From NCBI GenBank assembly GCA_030620095.1, contig JAUTXW010004484.1, positions 235,001 to 299,000 of the forward strand: a stretch of DNA of 64,000 nt. The letters are read 5' to 3'. Each line of letters starts with the position of its first letter. The stretch's first letter is position 1. Below, piece by piece: positions 10,105-18,254 of this stretch. The position numbers were made by a program, and so were the translations under genes. The notes beneath the pieces were generated by a model that ran no database searches, was not told where the DNA came from, and was given only the letters and a program-made list of their open reading frames with translations. This DNA comes from Kuschelorhynchus macadamiae (Eukaryota; Arthropoda; Insecta; Coleoptera; Curculionidae).

Positions 10105-11325
10105 CTAAAGAACTTTTACTGTGCTAGTTAGAGGATTATATTTAACTAGTCTATCGTGTAGAATAAGACAATAGGCTGTAGTATTGGCAGACACTGCTTT
10201 ACTTGTTTCAAACTCTATGCGAACATCTACGGCCCCTCCTTTCAGCACGTCTTCACCTTGTCGAGAACAATCGACGACTACCAGTGGAGCTTTACCTTTA
10301 AAACTTGCAGGTTCATAACATGGATCGCTGTGACGTTTGTAATAATACAATCTTTGGAACTGTGCATACATATCGTAAAGAATGGCAAATTTGTTGATGT
10401 CATAGTCCACGTTTAAGTTATCGTATGGAAATACTTCTGAATTTAGGTAAACCTTTAGGTTTGTTAAACCACAGTGGTTAAAATGACTGCTGTTTTTAGC
10501 AATTTTTCCTTTCACATCGGTTTGAAACCCTATTATGAAACGAGGTTTCTCCAGCTGATTTGATGATTTGACTGCCCAACTGTGATTTTTACTCTGTTGC
10601 AGCTGGGGGTATTCATGTAATTCCCAGCTTCTAAAAGCAATATTCAAATCTCTGTTACTTTCAAATTGTCTTAACAGACGTAACTTCTGGCTATCACTCA
10701 CGGTGACGTGTGGTATTTTCCACAACACCTTACTAAGTGCAATTTTATAAGTTTCCTTTCTATCGGCCAACTGACATATTGCATTCAAATCATTGTTGCT
10801 TCTAATAAGCACTAATTCTTGTCGAATATTCATGATAATTTTATTAAAGTCTTCTGCATAGCCCATTATAAGTTTTAAGGGAATGCATACACTAAAGTTT
10901 CCTTTGTCATCTAATAGACTTGGATGGTTTTCAGTGTTCCATCCTGCATTTTGTAAATTAGAACTTTCACTTCGCGTAAGCGATACATAACCTTTAATAG
11001 TTGAGGTTATTCCAGGATTCCTTACTCGATCTATGCATACTCCTCCCAATTCGTAACGGATCTCTTCGAAAAGGTACATAAGACCATTGTTGGTAAACTT
11101 TACGTTGTCACTAAATGTACCATCCTCTTTTGTCTGTTTGCCTTCAATGTATAGAAAGCTTTGACTAGGTAAGGTATAGAGATCTTGGGTTTGAATAGGT
11201 ATCCTAATTTCATCGTTGTTGTTCAAAGTCGTAGCAGAGTACAGTTGATGTGTATGATATTGGTAACTAACTATTGAATCATCACTTATTACGTTGTCTC
11301 CTACTTTTAGAATATTGGAACTCAT
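10105..11325 (-). CDS. Major capsid protein, double jelly-roll (Polinton MCP)
   Basis: ATG chosen at 11325 (MSSNILKVGDNV, ~406 aa); upstream in-frame codons lack an ATG. The N-terminal segment with IPIQTQDLYTLPSQSFLYIEG and LFEEIRYELGG matches the conserved start of Polinton/adintovirus double-jelly-roll capsid proteins, which form icosahedral hexons. A second beta-rich half and a C-terminal segment (VRIEFETSKAV...LILHDRLV) complete two jelly rolls. The length is somewhat short for the family but the frame has no breaks. It sits between the penton-like gene upstream and the 177-aa gene downstream. Identification is from sequence pattern and gene order. Confidence 0.8.
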   Translation of the reverse strand: MSSNILKVGDNVISDDSIVSYQYHTHQLYSATTLNNNDEIRIPIQTQDLYTLPSQSFLYIEGKQTKEDGTFSDNVKFTNNGLMYLFEEIRYELGGVCIDRVRNPGITSTIKGYVSLTRSESSNLQNAGWNTENHPSLLDDKGNFSVCIPLKLIMGYAEDFNKIIMNIRQELVLIRSNNDLNAICQLADRKETYKIALSKVLWKIPHVTVSDSQKLRLLRQFESNRDLNIAFRSWELHEYPQLQQSKNHSWAVKSSNQLEKPRFIIGFQTDVKGKIAKNSSHFNHCGLTNLKVYLNSEVFPYDNLNVDYDINKFAILYDMYAQFQRLYYYKRHSDPCYEPASFKGKAPLVVVDCSRQGEDVLKGGAVDVRIEFETSKAVSANTTAYCLILHDRLVKYNPLTSTVKVL

Positions 11326-11400
11326 TTCTTTGACTATAGGCACAATTCCAGTTGAATATTAAAAAAGTGTCGAAGATTTGCACTAAGAAGTAACTTAAAA

Positions 11401-11426
11401 CTACACCAATATCTCCTTATTTTTCC

Positions 11427-11457
<31 letters not shown>

Positions 11458-11610
11458 TAGTTTAAATCCTAAGGAAATTAAAAAAGCTCTATTTTCAGAT
11501 GTTAACTGATGTGCACGTAGTCTTGGACTGTTGATTATTCCAATGGACGACTTGTTTTTATGGTACTTAATGGGTAACCCTAATGCATTATCTTCATAAA
11601 GAAAAACCAT
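11401..11610 (-). CDS. Small Polinton protein, 69 aa
   Basis: ATG at 11610. The core resembles a short conserved protein found between penton and capsid genes in insect Polintons, with a motif like LTSENRAFLISLGFKL. The C-terminal run of ten Asn comes from an ATT microsatellite and is probably an expansion. It starts 4 bp after the penton gene stop. Function unknown. Confidence 0.5.
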
Positions 11611-11614
11611 GCTC

Positions 11615-12241
11615 TTATACCTGCTTTAGATGTAGTCTTACTGTTATCAGTTCTTTTCGGAAATTGACCAATTTTCCGTCCTGATCGGTTATTTTAAGCA
11701 ATATTTCATCCACATAGCGCGTGTTTATTGGTAAATATATAACGTTTGAGGGTTTTTCAACAATCTTAAAACCGGGCGCCACCTCGGGATAAAACATGTG
11801 AACTATGTGAACCAGATTACCGTTATTGTAGGCATTTGTAACTAAATTACAGTCTACAGCAATGGAGTTGACCTTAAATATATCTACTGGGTTTTCGGAT
11901 ATATGCAATTTGTCTGCTTCCAATACTTTATTTTTGAACCCCAACAAACTTCCAATTGAGTTGTCTTTTGAAAAGTCTATTGACCTATTGCATTTTATTT
12001 TACACTGTAGTGTATTATGGTTTGCTTGCAATCGCAGTACAATTGGATCACCTTCTTTTTCCAAATTTAACGCCCTAACCAAGTAGTTCTGGATATCCTG
12101 TATTTCATAAGAGCCTTCAGGTAGTTCTATTTTTTTATTTTTACCATAGTGAAATACATTGTTTGATTTATCCACATTTGGAATTGAATTGTAACTTTCG
12201 AAATTTATTAAACCTAAAACGTACTCGTCACTTTCACTCAA
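11615..12241 (-). CDS. Penton-like minor capsid protein (single jelly roll)
   Basis: Open frame of ~208 codons with LPEGSYEIQDIQNYL near residue 45, an arrangement typical of Polinton penton/minor capsid proteins that occupy the five-fold vertices. Beta-strand-like segments follow through to ITVRLHLKQV at the C-terminus. No ATG exists at the expected start: the frame opens at TTG (12241), overlaps the upstream 67-aa ORF, and runs upstream to a stop in a (TA)n tract. The true start may therefore be spliced or non-AUG. It lies immediately upstream of the 69-aa gene and the MCP gene, the usual Polinton order. Confidence 0.65.
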   Translation of the reverse strand: MSESDEYVLGLINFESYNSIPNVDKSNNVFHYGKNKKIELPEGSYEIQDIQNYLVRALNLEKEGDPIVLRLQANHNTLQCKIKCNRSIDFSKDNSIGSLLGFKNKVLEADKLHISENPVDIFKVNSIAVDCNLVTNAYNNGNLVHIVHMFYPEVAPGFKIVEKPSNVIYLPINTRYVDEILLKITDQDGKLVNFRKELITVRLHLKQV

Positions 12242-12437
12242 TATAATTGGTGGGTAAATCTTTGCAGAAATTGTTGATTCTTTCCCCGATAAGGTAAATG
12301 TATATGACTATATATATATATATATGATTTCCTTGACTTCTGCTTCTCTGCATCTTTTTGTGTTGTATTTTTTGTTGTCTTTTCATCACTTTGGAGGATC
12401 TTTTTTTTCGGTTACGTTGCTTATTCTTTGAGGACAT
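12234..12437 (-). CDS. Small basic protein, 67 aa
   Basis: ATG at 12437. The first 36 residues are strongly basic (Lys/Arg/Gln-rich), as in virion core or DNA-condensing peptides. The following IYIYIVIYIY stretch comes from a (TA)n microsatellite and may be an artefact. It overlaps the penton frame by 8 nt. Possibly the 5' part of a penton transcript rather than a separate gene. Confidence 0.35.
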   Translation of the reverse strand: MSSKNKQRNRKKRSSKVMKRQQKIQHKKMQRSRSQGNHIYIYIVIYIYLIGERINNFCKDLPTNYIE

Positions 12438-12504
12438 TGTTACTTTAATAGTGCTCGGTATTAACTAATTTGAAAACTAAAAATCTTAAATATTTATACG
12501 GTAT

Positions 12505-12702
12505 CTAGCCTTTAAATCTTTGCTTCGGTTCAAAAACAATATTGTTGTCCTCAGAATCACTTCGTTTACGTTTTTGCAATTTTTGTGAAATTAAATCGTT
12601 GTCGTTGATTTCTAACTTCGGTTTTTTTGTATTGTTATCATAGTCAATATCAGACGAAATATCTGCTTTACGCTTGTTAAACGTTTGGATATCCATTTTC
12701 AT
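12505..12702 (-). CDS. Small charged protein, 65 aa
   Basis: ATG at 12702, one base after the stop of the PLA2 gene. Lys/Asp-rich and predicted disordered, with nuclear-localisation-like KRKRSDSEDNN. The tight packing in the leftward virion block supports it as real. Function unknown. Confidence 0.5.
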   Translation of the reverse strand: MKMDIQTFNKRKADISSDIDYDNNTKKPKLEINDNDLISQKLQKRKRSDSEDNNIVFEPKQRFKG

Positions 12703-12703
12703 T

Positions 12704-13462
12704 TCATTTTCGAAAAGTTTTTTTTTTATTGCTGCTGCTGCTGCTGGGTCGGCTACTTTTAACAGTTTTTATGTTACGATTTAACATTTTTTCTTTCATT
12801 TTCTTTTCATGATAATTGTCAATGTGTTCACGATCACTTGATTCCTCTTCAAAATTTTTAACGATTTTCTTTTTATTTTTTGTGGGACTAAGGGGAGAAT
12901 TCTTTTTAACTCGCTGCTGCTGCTCTTGTTGAGCTTTACTCTTGTAAGAATTAACTTCTTCAAGCAAGGCTTCAATCTTTTTTAAATAATTTTCCATACT
13001 TTTTGCACTTTGTGCCATGACAGTTGAACCTTTACGTAGAACGTTACAAGTTTGTTTCACACACTGATTATTTTTAGAACTCTCTTCCCTTTTTATACCT
13101 ATACCTAGTTTTAGTTTAGCTTGCATGGCTGTTGATACACCTAATGCAGCTAGTTTTTCGCTCCAACCAGCCTCTGATGATGAACTGATTCTGCTCAAAG
13201 CACTTTTAAGAAGAATCTTATCAGCCTGATGACGATTACTTAAATCCTTGTTATTTGAATAGGCAATATCATGTTGCTTACATGCTGCATCCAAGGGATT
13301 AATTCCTTTATCACCACGTGCTAAACGTTTCTGCAGCTTGATACCCGGTCCACAGAACTGGTAGCCAGGTATGTGCATCTCGAATGGTAGTTTATTTATT
13401 ACAGTATTTAGCAGACCATTTCCGGTTTTTTTTGTTTCACTTTGATTTGTATAATATCTCAT
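12704..13462 (-). CDS. Virion protein with parvovirus-type phospholipase A2 domain
   Basis: ATG chosen at 13462 (MRYYTNQSE, ~252 aa). Residues ~25-75 contain PGYQFCGPGIKLQ, the calcium-loop signature, followed by DAACKQHDIAYS, the His-Asp catalytic helix of the PLA2 fold. These resemble the domain in parvovirus VP1 and related Polinton/adintovirus virion proteins. Known role: lipid hydrolysis that helps a particle cross an endosomal membrane. The C-terminal half is basic, coiled and low-complexity (poly-Gln, poly-Ser, KKK runs), as in core or minor capsid proteins. It heads the leftward virion operon-like block and is divergent from the packaging ATPase gene 107 bp away. The catalytic His and Asp are present. 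Confidence 0.85.
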   Translation of the reverse strand: MRYYTNQSETKKTGNGLLNTVINKLPFEMHIPGYQFCGPGIKLQKRLARGDKGINPLDAACKQHDIAYSNNKDLSNRHQADKILLKSALSRISSSSEAGWSEKLAALGVSTAMQAKLKLGIGIKREESSKNNQCVKQTCNVLRKGSTVMAQSAKSMENYLKKIEALLEEVNSYKSKAQQEQQQRVKKNSPLSPTKNKKKIVKNFEEESSDREHIDNYHEKKMKEKMLNRNIKTVKSSRPSSSSSNKKKTFRK

Positions 13463-13569
13463 GATTGTAAGACGTAACAAAACATACTAACTATAAATTG
13501 TTATGTTGTCGTCTATTATTGTTATTCATATTTTATTCTTTTTCATGTCAAGATTTGTTTTTTAACGCT
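13463..13569. promoter_or_regulatory. Shared divergent promoter region
   Basis: 107 bp between the ATGs of the leftward PLA2 gene and the rightward ATPase gene. AT-rich, with oligo-T runs. By position it must drive both virion blocks. Individual elements are not resolved. Confidence 0.45.
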
Positions 13570-14253
13570 ATGAAGAAAGTTGTGAAACAAAAAACAACTT
13601 TAGACATTCAAAATCACGACGAAGTTAAAAGAGGAAGTATCAAACACAGTAAATTGCTACCGTCTACAATAAGGGCAGTTATCACAGGTCCTTCAAACTG
13701 TGGAAAGACCAATGTTATGATTAGTCTGCTGGAACATCCAAATGGATTGAAATTCGAAAACGTCTATCTCTACTCAAAATCTCTTTATCAACCAAAGTAT
13801 GTGTATCTGGAAAATCTGTTGACACCAATCAAAGGTATCGGTTACTATACCTTTAACAATGGTGACACTATCCTCGATCCCTCTGACAGTAAATCTAACT
13901 CTGTAATCATTTTTGACGATGTGGCATGTGACAAACAGGATGTTATGAGGGAATATTTCAGTATGGGACGTCATAATAACATTGACTGTTTCTATCTGTG
14001 TCAAACCTATGCTAAAATACCAAAACACCTAATAAGAGACAATGCCAATGTTTTAATATTATTCAAACAAGACGATTTAAACCTACGTCATGTTTACACA
14101 GATCACGTGGGTACTGATATGTCATTTGAAGATTTTAAGTCAATTTGCGGCTTCTGCTGGGGAAAACCTTATGGGTTCTTATCAATTTTCAAAGACAATA
14201 AAATGAATGATGGACGTTATCGATATTGTTTGGATAACTATATATATCTCTAA
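13570..14253 (+). CDS. FtsK/HerA-type DNA packaging ATPase
   Basis: ATG chosen at 13570 (MKKVVKQKTT, ~227 aa); upstream codons read from a TTG only. Walker A is GPSNCGKTN at residues ~43-51 and Walker B is NSVIIFDDVAC at ~122-132. A downstream polar sensor segment (CFYLCQTYAKIP) matches the A32-like packaging ATPases of Polintons, adintoviruses and giant viruses, which pump DNA into the capsid. The length is normal for Polintons and no breaks are seen. It opens the rightward block followed by the DUF8207-type and integrase genes. Confidence 0.88.
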   Translation: MKKVVKQKTTLDIQNHDEVKRGSIKHSKLLPSTIRAVITGPSNCGKTNVMISLLEHPNGLKFENVYLYSKSLYQPKYVYLENLLTPIKGIGYYTFNNGDTILDPSDSKSNSVIIFDDVACDKQDVMREYFSMGRHNNIDCFYLCQTYAKIPKHLIRDNANVLILFKQDDLNLRHVYTDHVGTDMSFEDFKSICGFCWGKPYGFLSIFKDNKMNDGRYRYCLDNYIYL

Positions 14254-14306
14254 CATAATGACATTTTATTAGTTTACTTGAAAATCTACTTAAATTGAGT
14301 TGAGCT

Positions 14307-15476
14307 ATGGTTGGGCTCGATAGAAACAAGAAACAAACTGCGAGAAAAGTTGTGAAAAAACAACTTATAACCAAAAGAAATGAAATTAAAAACAAACTAA
14401 AACTTCTTAAGCACGGTCAAATGACACATGAAAATCTTTTCAAACCCATAACCAAGCATTTGCAGAATATTGAAAATAAATTAATTCCTAGAGAAACTGT
14501 GACTTTAAGCAATGCAAGTTCAATACCTGTTCACAACGAAGAAGGTAGAAATCGTTTAAAACAAGAACAAATTGAATATAATGTATCTGACGATTATGAC
14601 ACACAATCCACAGTGTCGGAACCGACGGTATCACTACCCAAACTAATACAGTCCACACCAGAAGCAAAATATGATTATACACCAAAGGTACTAACAGCCA
14701 CTGCACCGCGTCCAAAGCAAAGATTATCCTTTTCAGCGATCGGTCAGCCGAAAAATAAATTAAAACAAAAAATGATTCAAGATGTGGAAACGGAAATGCA
14801 AGAAGACGAAGCTCGGAAACAAAAAGAGTTTGAGGAACAACTAGATAAAACGATTAAAGACAAATCACTTAGCGACTATTATGAACAATATCACCCACTT
14901 CCTTTAACGTATATTAAAAAGTTTATTAAAGACCCAAACAGTGAGAATTCAGATGGAAAATTTAGAGTTCAGTTTGATCCAGACATTGAACGATTTTCCA
15001 TTGGAAACAAGAGGATTGATTTTGACGGACCTGATCTTTTAGTAGCTGGGAAAAAATATAAAGGTACTAAAGGGCTTTACGGTTTACTTTTCAATCAGAA
15101 TATTCCTAAAATCTATACTAAAGACGCTCAAAATTACGCAAATATATTATTCAATACTAAAGCTGTTGAAAAATATTTTGATTCAACTATGGTGTCTACA
15201 AATAAAAATAAGAAATTTACAAGAATTATTGAGCCAATTATGATGCAACAAGAGACAGATAGTGATAGTGGTAGGGAAGAAAATGTTAAACAAGGAGAAG
15301 GAATGCTTATGACAGTAACAAACCGACCAGTTGATTATGTTCATTGGGACGACCCTAATGAACTTGTGGATAGACTAAGATTGTTACTTGCATCTCAAGC
15401 TGCAGGTAATTCGAGTCACAACAACGAAATCGTTTCAATCATCGAGGAATTACGAGGAGCTCAAATTATAGAATAA
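14307..15476 (+). CDS. DUF8207-type Polinton protein, 389 aa
   Basis: ATG at 14307. The N-terminal ~65 residues form a basic coiled coil, followed by a disordered Thr/Pro/Gln-rich linker and a second coiled coil (MQEDEARKQKEFEEQ). A C-terminal globular domain has RIDFDGPDLLVAGKKYKGT and GLYGLLFNQNIP. The latter segment is the hallmark of an uncharacterised domain (named DUF8207 in Pfam as I recall) common in arthropod Polintons. It may be a capsid-associated or scaffold-like protein, but the function is unknown. It lies between the ATPase and integrase genes, as usual. Confidence 0.7.
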   Translation: MVGLDRNKKQTARKVVKKQLITKRNEIKNKLKLLKHGQMTHENLFKPITKHLQNIENKLIPRETVTLSNASSIPVHNEEGRNRLKQEQIEYNVSDDYDTQSTVSEPTVSLPKLIQSTPEAKYDYTPKVLTATAPRPKQRLSFSAIGQPKNKLKQKMIQDVETEMQEDEARKQKEFEEQLDKTIKDKSLSDYYEQYHPLPLTYIKKFIKDPNSENSDGKFRVQFDPDIERFSIGNKRIDFDGPDLLVAGKKYKGTKGLYGLLFNQNIPKIYTKDAQNYANILFNTKAVEKYFDSTMVSTNKNKKFTRIIEPIMMQQETDSDSGREENVKQGEGMLMTVTNRPVDYVHWDDPNELVDRLRLLLASQAAGNSSHNNEIVSIIEELRGAQIIE

Positions 15477-15484
15477 TTTCGAAA

Positions 15485-16414
15485 ATGTCTAAATACGTTA
15501 CAGATGTAAAACGTCATATTGTTGAAGAAATACATAAGCCAGCCAGAATTAATTTTCAACGACGAAAAGTTATAATTAAGTCCCTTTTGGATCTTATGCA
15601 AGCAGATTTAGTCGACATGAGGGAATATGAAAAGGAAAATAAAGGTTATAAATACATCTTAGTAGTCATTAATTGTTTCTCCAAATATGTATGGACATTT
15701 CCATTAAAATCGAAAACGTCAAAAGAAGTCGCTACAATGCTGGAAAATGTGTTCAAATCTCAAACACCGATTCACCTGTGCAGTGATTCTGGAGGAGAAT
15801 TCACGGGCAAAGTACAAAACTTAATGAAAAAGTATAACGTCAAACATTACGTGGTGTATAGTGAAAAAAAGGCTTCAATCGTCGAAAGAGTTAATCGCAC
15901 ACTAAAAGGAATGATGTGGAAAGAATTTAGCATTCAAGGGTCCTACAAATGGTTTGACTTGATTAAAAATATTACAAATGTTTATAACAACAGAAAACAT
16001 AGGACCACAGGTTTCAAACCTTCAGAAATAACAAAAAAGCATGAAAAACTTTTGTTGGAGACTGCCTATAGCAAAATAAAAATTGCTCCCAAACCAAAAT
16101 ACAATGTAGGCGACCATGTTCGCATTTCTAAATTTAGAGAAGTGTTTGATAAGCAATATAGGCCGAATTGGTCTACTGAAATATTTATAATCAAGAAAGT
16201 TCAACTTACAAATCCAGTTACATATTTACTGCAAGACGAACAACATCAAGATATTAAGGGTGGATTTTATGATCTTCAGCTTCAAAAAGTTAAATATCCA
16301 GATATTTATCTAGTTGAACGAGTATTGAAACGAAAAGGGAATAAGGTTTTTGTTAAATGGTTGGGTTTTGACAATAAACACAACAGTTGGATATTAAAAG
16401 ATAACATTGCATAA
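15485..16414 (+). CDS. Polinton integrase with chromodomain
   Basis: Retroviral-type integrase (309 aa) that inserts the element. Catalytic residues are visible: D in LMQADLVDM (~residue 40), D in LCSDSGGEF (~100) and E in ASIVERVNRT (~133), with about 33 residues between the last two. A C-terminal SH3-like region (KYNVGDHVRISKFR) is followed by a chromodomain (LVERVLKRKGNKVFVKWLGF, then NSWI) that may direct target choice through methylated histones. The N-terminal zinc-binding HHCC module is short or absent. The ATG lies 8 bp after the preceding stop. The frame is intact. Confidence 0.92.
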   Translation: MSKYVTDVKRHIVEEIHKPARINFQRRKVIIKSLLDLMQADLVDMREYEKENKGYKYILVVINCFSKYVWTFPLKSKTSKEVATMLENVFKSQTPIHLCSDSGGEFTGKVQNLMKKYNVKHYVVYSEKKASIVERVNRTLKGMMWKEFSIQGSYKWFDLIKNITNVYNNRKHRTTGFKPSEITKKHEKLLLETAYSKIKIAPKPKYNVGDHVRISKFREVFDKQYRPNWSTEIFIIKKVQLTNPVTYLLQDEQHQDIKGGFYDLQLQKVKYPDIYLVERVLKRKGNKVFVKWLGFDNKHNSWILKDNIA

Positions 16415-16436
16415 ATAATAATATTGCTCTATAAAT

Positions 16437-16664
16437 ATGCCAATTCCAGTGAAACATAAATGTCCCACTTGTTTGGGTGAAACTGATGTTAGAACTCTGG
16501 AATGTTTGCCATGTGCTTATCAAGCAAAAGCTAAAATACTAGATGCATCTAAACATATTCCATCGCATTATTGGCCTGAAAAGAACAATAACAGTAGTAG
16601 TAGTAGCTCATCAAGAGGAAGTAGTTCAAGTAGTAGTACTTTCTCACATTTACAACATCTATAA
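16437..16664 (+). CDS. Small zinc-ribbon protein, 75 aa
   Basis: ATG at 16437, 22 bp after the integrase stop. Two CxxC pairs (CPTCLGE, CLPCAY) form a likely zinc ribbon or knuckle, followed by a poly-Ser tail from an AGT/TCA repeat. Possibly a DNA-binding or late-transcription helper. No family recognised. Confidence 0.55.
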   Translation: MPIPVKHKCPTCLGETDVRTLECLPCAYQAKAKILDASKHIPSHYWPEKNNNSSSSSSSRGSSSSSSTFSHLQHL

Positions 16665-16705
16665 AGAATGGATTACCTACGTCACAAACAAACTAGTTAC
16701 TTTCG

Positions 16706-16741
16706 TATAAAAGCTCTATAGAACATTTGAAATCAATCAGT
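16706..16741 (+). promoter_or_regulatory. TATA box plus initiator
   Basis: TATAAAAG at 16706-16713 and an arthropod-type initiator TCAGT at 16737-16741. They are 31 bp apart, the canonical spacing, with the ATG of the secreted-protein gene 21 bp downstream. Confidence 0.7.
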
Positions 16742-16761
16742 AAGTTGTAAATCTCACAACA

Positions 16762-17238
16762 ATGCAAAGCTCATTAGTGCTGCTATTTACCATACTTTTT
16801 TGTAATTTTTTTGGATTATCTTCTCAATACACAGAGGAAGAAGAAGAAGAATACAGTTACAATTCAGTGTACATAAACGATAGAGAGTACCATATCTTGA
16901 AACATTTAAGTTTAAGGACATTTCAAGACACGGGATATAATGTCTGGTTCCACACACATTACAATCTAATAAAACCAGATGAATATGTAAGACCCAATGA
17001 TAAAATATATAATTTGGCTAAAGTTCAAATTGGTATCATACCGAAACTAATAAACAAAGTTTCGAATGTGAGTTACGTTCCTGTAGATATTAATGAACCT
17101 GCAGATATACATTGTATTCAATATACATCTAAATATTTTCAAAACAAAAATGTATACATAGAAAACAGACGAACAATGTTGGATTATTTATTTAACACAA
17201 ACTCAACCTTTGAGACCTGTCTTATAGTATACCAATAA
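16762..17238 (+). CDS. Secreted protein of unknown function, 158 aa
   Basis: ATG at 16762 behind a textbook TATA/Inr pair. Residues 1-22 form a signal peptide (LVLLFTILFCNFFGLSS). An acidic run (EEEEEEY) and a compact domain follow, with aromatic residues and two late cysteines (IHCIQY, FETCLIVY). There is no transmembrane segment. The family resemblance is to cystatin-like small secreted domains at best, and that is not established. A secreted cargo gene at the right end of a Polinton is unusual and may be a host-derived or interaction gene. Confidence 0.6.
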   Translation: MQSSLVLLFTILFCNFFGLSSQYTEEEEEEYSYNSVYINDREYHILKHLSLRTFQDTGYNVWFHTHYNLIKPDEYVRPNDKIYNLAKVQIGIIPKLINKVSNVSYVPVDINEPADIHCIQYTSKYFQNKNVYIENRRTMLDYLFNTNSTFETCLIVYQ

Positions 17239-17296
17239 CAATATATAAATCTATCTACAAAATTTCTATGTTATCTGACTTGGGGAGAGAGACGTT

Positions 17297-17509
17297 ATGA
17301 AACCAATAAAGTCGGTAAGCTTTAATGAATCAAAAAATCATATACACCTAATGATTGTTTGGAGTTATGCATACAGAAGAGCTCGAAAAGATGAAGAAAT
17401 TATCAACAAAATTCATTTTCAACGACGAATAGCTAATTTAGAATTAATTTTAAAAAATGTACTTGATGAAAATCATAGGACTAGAATTTATATTGAAAGG
17501 TTTAATTGA
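17297..17509 (+). CDS. Small ORF, 70 aa
   Basis: ATG at 17297. Basic, helix-rich and Arg/Ile-rich (RRARKDEEIINKIHFQRR), and it ends just inside the right TIR boundary. Coding status uncertain: no motif, but position and codon use match its neighbours. Confidence 0.35.
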   Translation: MKPIKSVSFNESKNHIHLMIVWSYAYRRARKDEEIINKIHFQRRIANLELILKNVLDENHRTRIYIERFN

Positions 17510-17567
17510 TTTAAATAATAAAAAATATATTAAAGATATAATTATTTGTTTCATTTATTTTCGGTTA

Positions 17568-18188
17568 GACGAGGCTAGGCTAGGCTCATGAAATTATACC
17601 AGAGGTGCGGCGTGAAGCCCTACAAACATTCTATTTTTTTTTTACCACATGTGTTGTATTGTATAACTGCGTATTATTACTATTATTGCTCGTTTAAAAG
17701 ATAAACAAGATCATCTAAATTGTTTACTTATTACGACGTACTGCATGGCGGTAGTAGTCTAGAAGTTAAAAATTTGACAAAAAACAAATCTCGGTGTCGA
17801 CGGTTCGAATCCAGGCGGGCGCGTGGGCTTTTTTTTTTTCTAAGAAACAAATTAGTAATAATTATAGGGGTGCATGTGTGTGAGTGCCAAAAAGACATTT
17901 CACATATAAAAGTCTTTTTTGCATCTACCTATTTACATCCTTATAAAAACACCCTAAAACCATCCCCATAAAAAAAAACTCCCCTAGGGGTCTCAAGGCC
18001 TTTTTGAACCCGTACACTAATAAGGCCCTTCTGGTCAACAGCCTCTGGTCATTGTCGACCACTTCTTCTTGGGCCATTTTCAGGAATTTTTCAGGATTGT
18101 GTCACTTCGTCGCCGAAGAAGTTGGACACACCCAATCTTTGGACAGACAGGCCATCCTCGGTCACAGTACCCCGCCTTGTATACTACT
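17568..18188. repeat. Polinton right terminal inverted repeat
   Basis: Reverse complement of 1583-2190 with minor indels. It contains the same tRNA-like A/B-box region (17743-17830, plus strand) and ends in tatactact. Confidence 0.93.
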
Positions 18189-18194
18189 GTAGTA

Positions 18195-18249
<55 letters not shown>
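18189..18249. repeat. (TA)n microsatellite at the Polinton right end
   Basis: About 25 TA units following 'gtagtagta'. The tract begins inside the mirror copy of the Polinton terminus and ends at the Tc1-like element's TIR, so both elements meet in it. Confidence 0.95.

Positions 18250-18254
<5 letters not shown>

Larger units (their letters stand above)
1583..18188. mobile_element. Maverick/Polinton element, ~16.6 kb
   Basis: A self-synthesising DNA transposon (Polinton/Maverick) bounded by inverted repeats of 608 and 621 bp. The termini read 5'-AG...CT-3', as known for Polintons. Inside are the hallmark genes: protein-primed DNA polymerase B, retroviral-type integrase, FtsK/HerA packaging ATPase, double-jelly-roll major capsid protein and penton-like protein, plus a PLA2-domain protein and a DUF8207-type protein. 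The usual adenain-like cysteine protease was not recognised. No 6-bp target duplication is visible: the six bases beyond each end are tactac and gtagta, reverse complements rather than direct copies. The polymerase is broken but most virion genes are open, so this copy could move only with help. Confidence 0.93.

Noticed and set aside
16022..16204. Minus-strand 60-codon ORF within the integrase gene
   Set aside because: Antisense shadow of a clearly coding frame.
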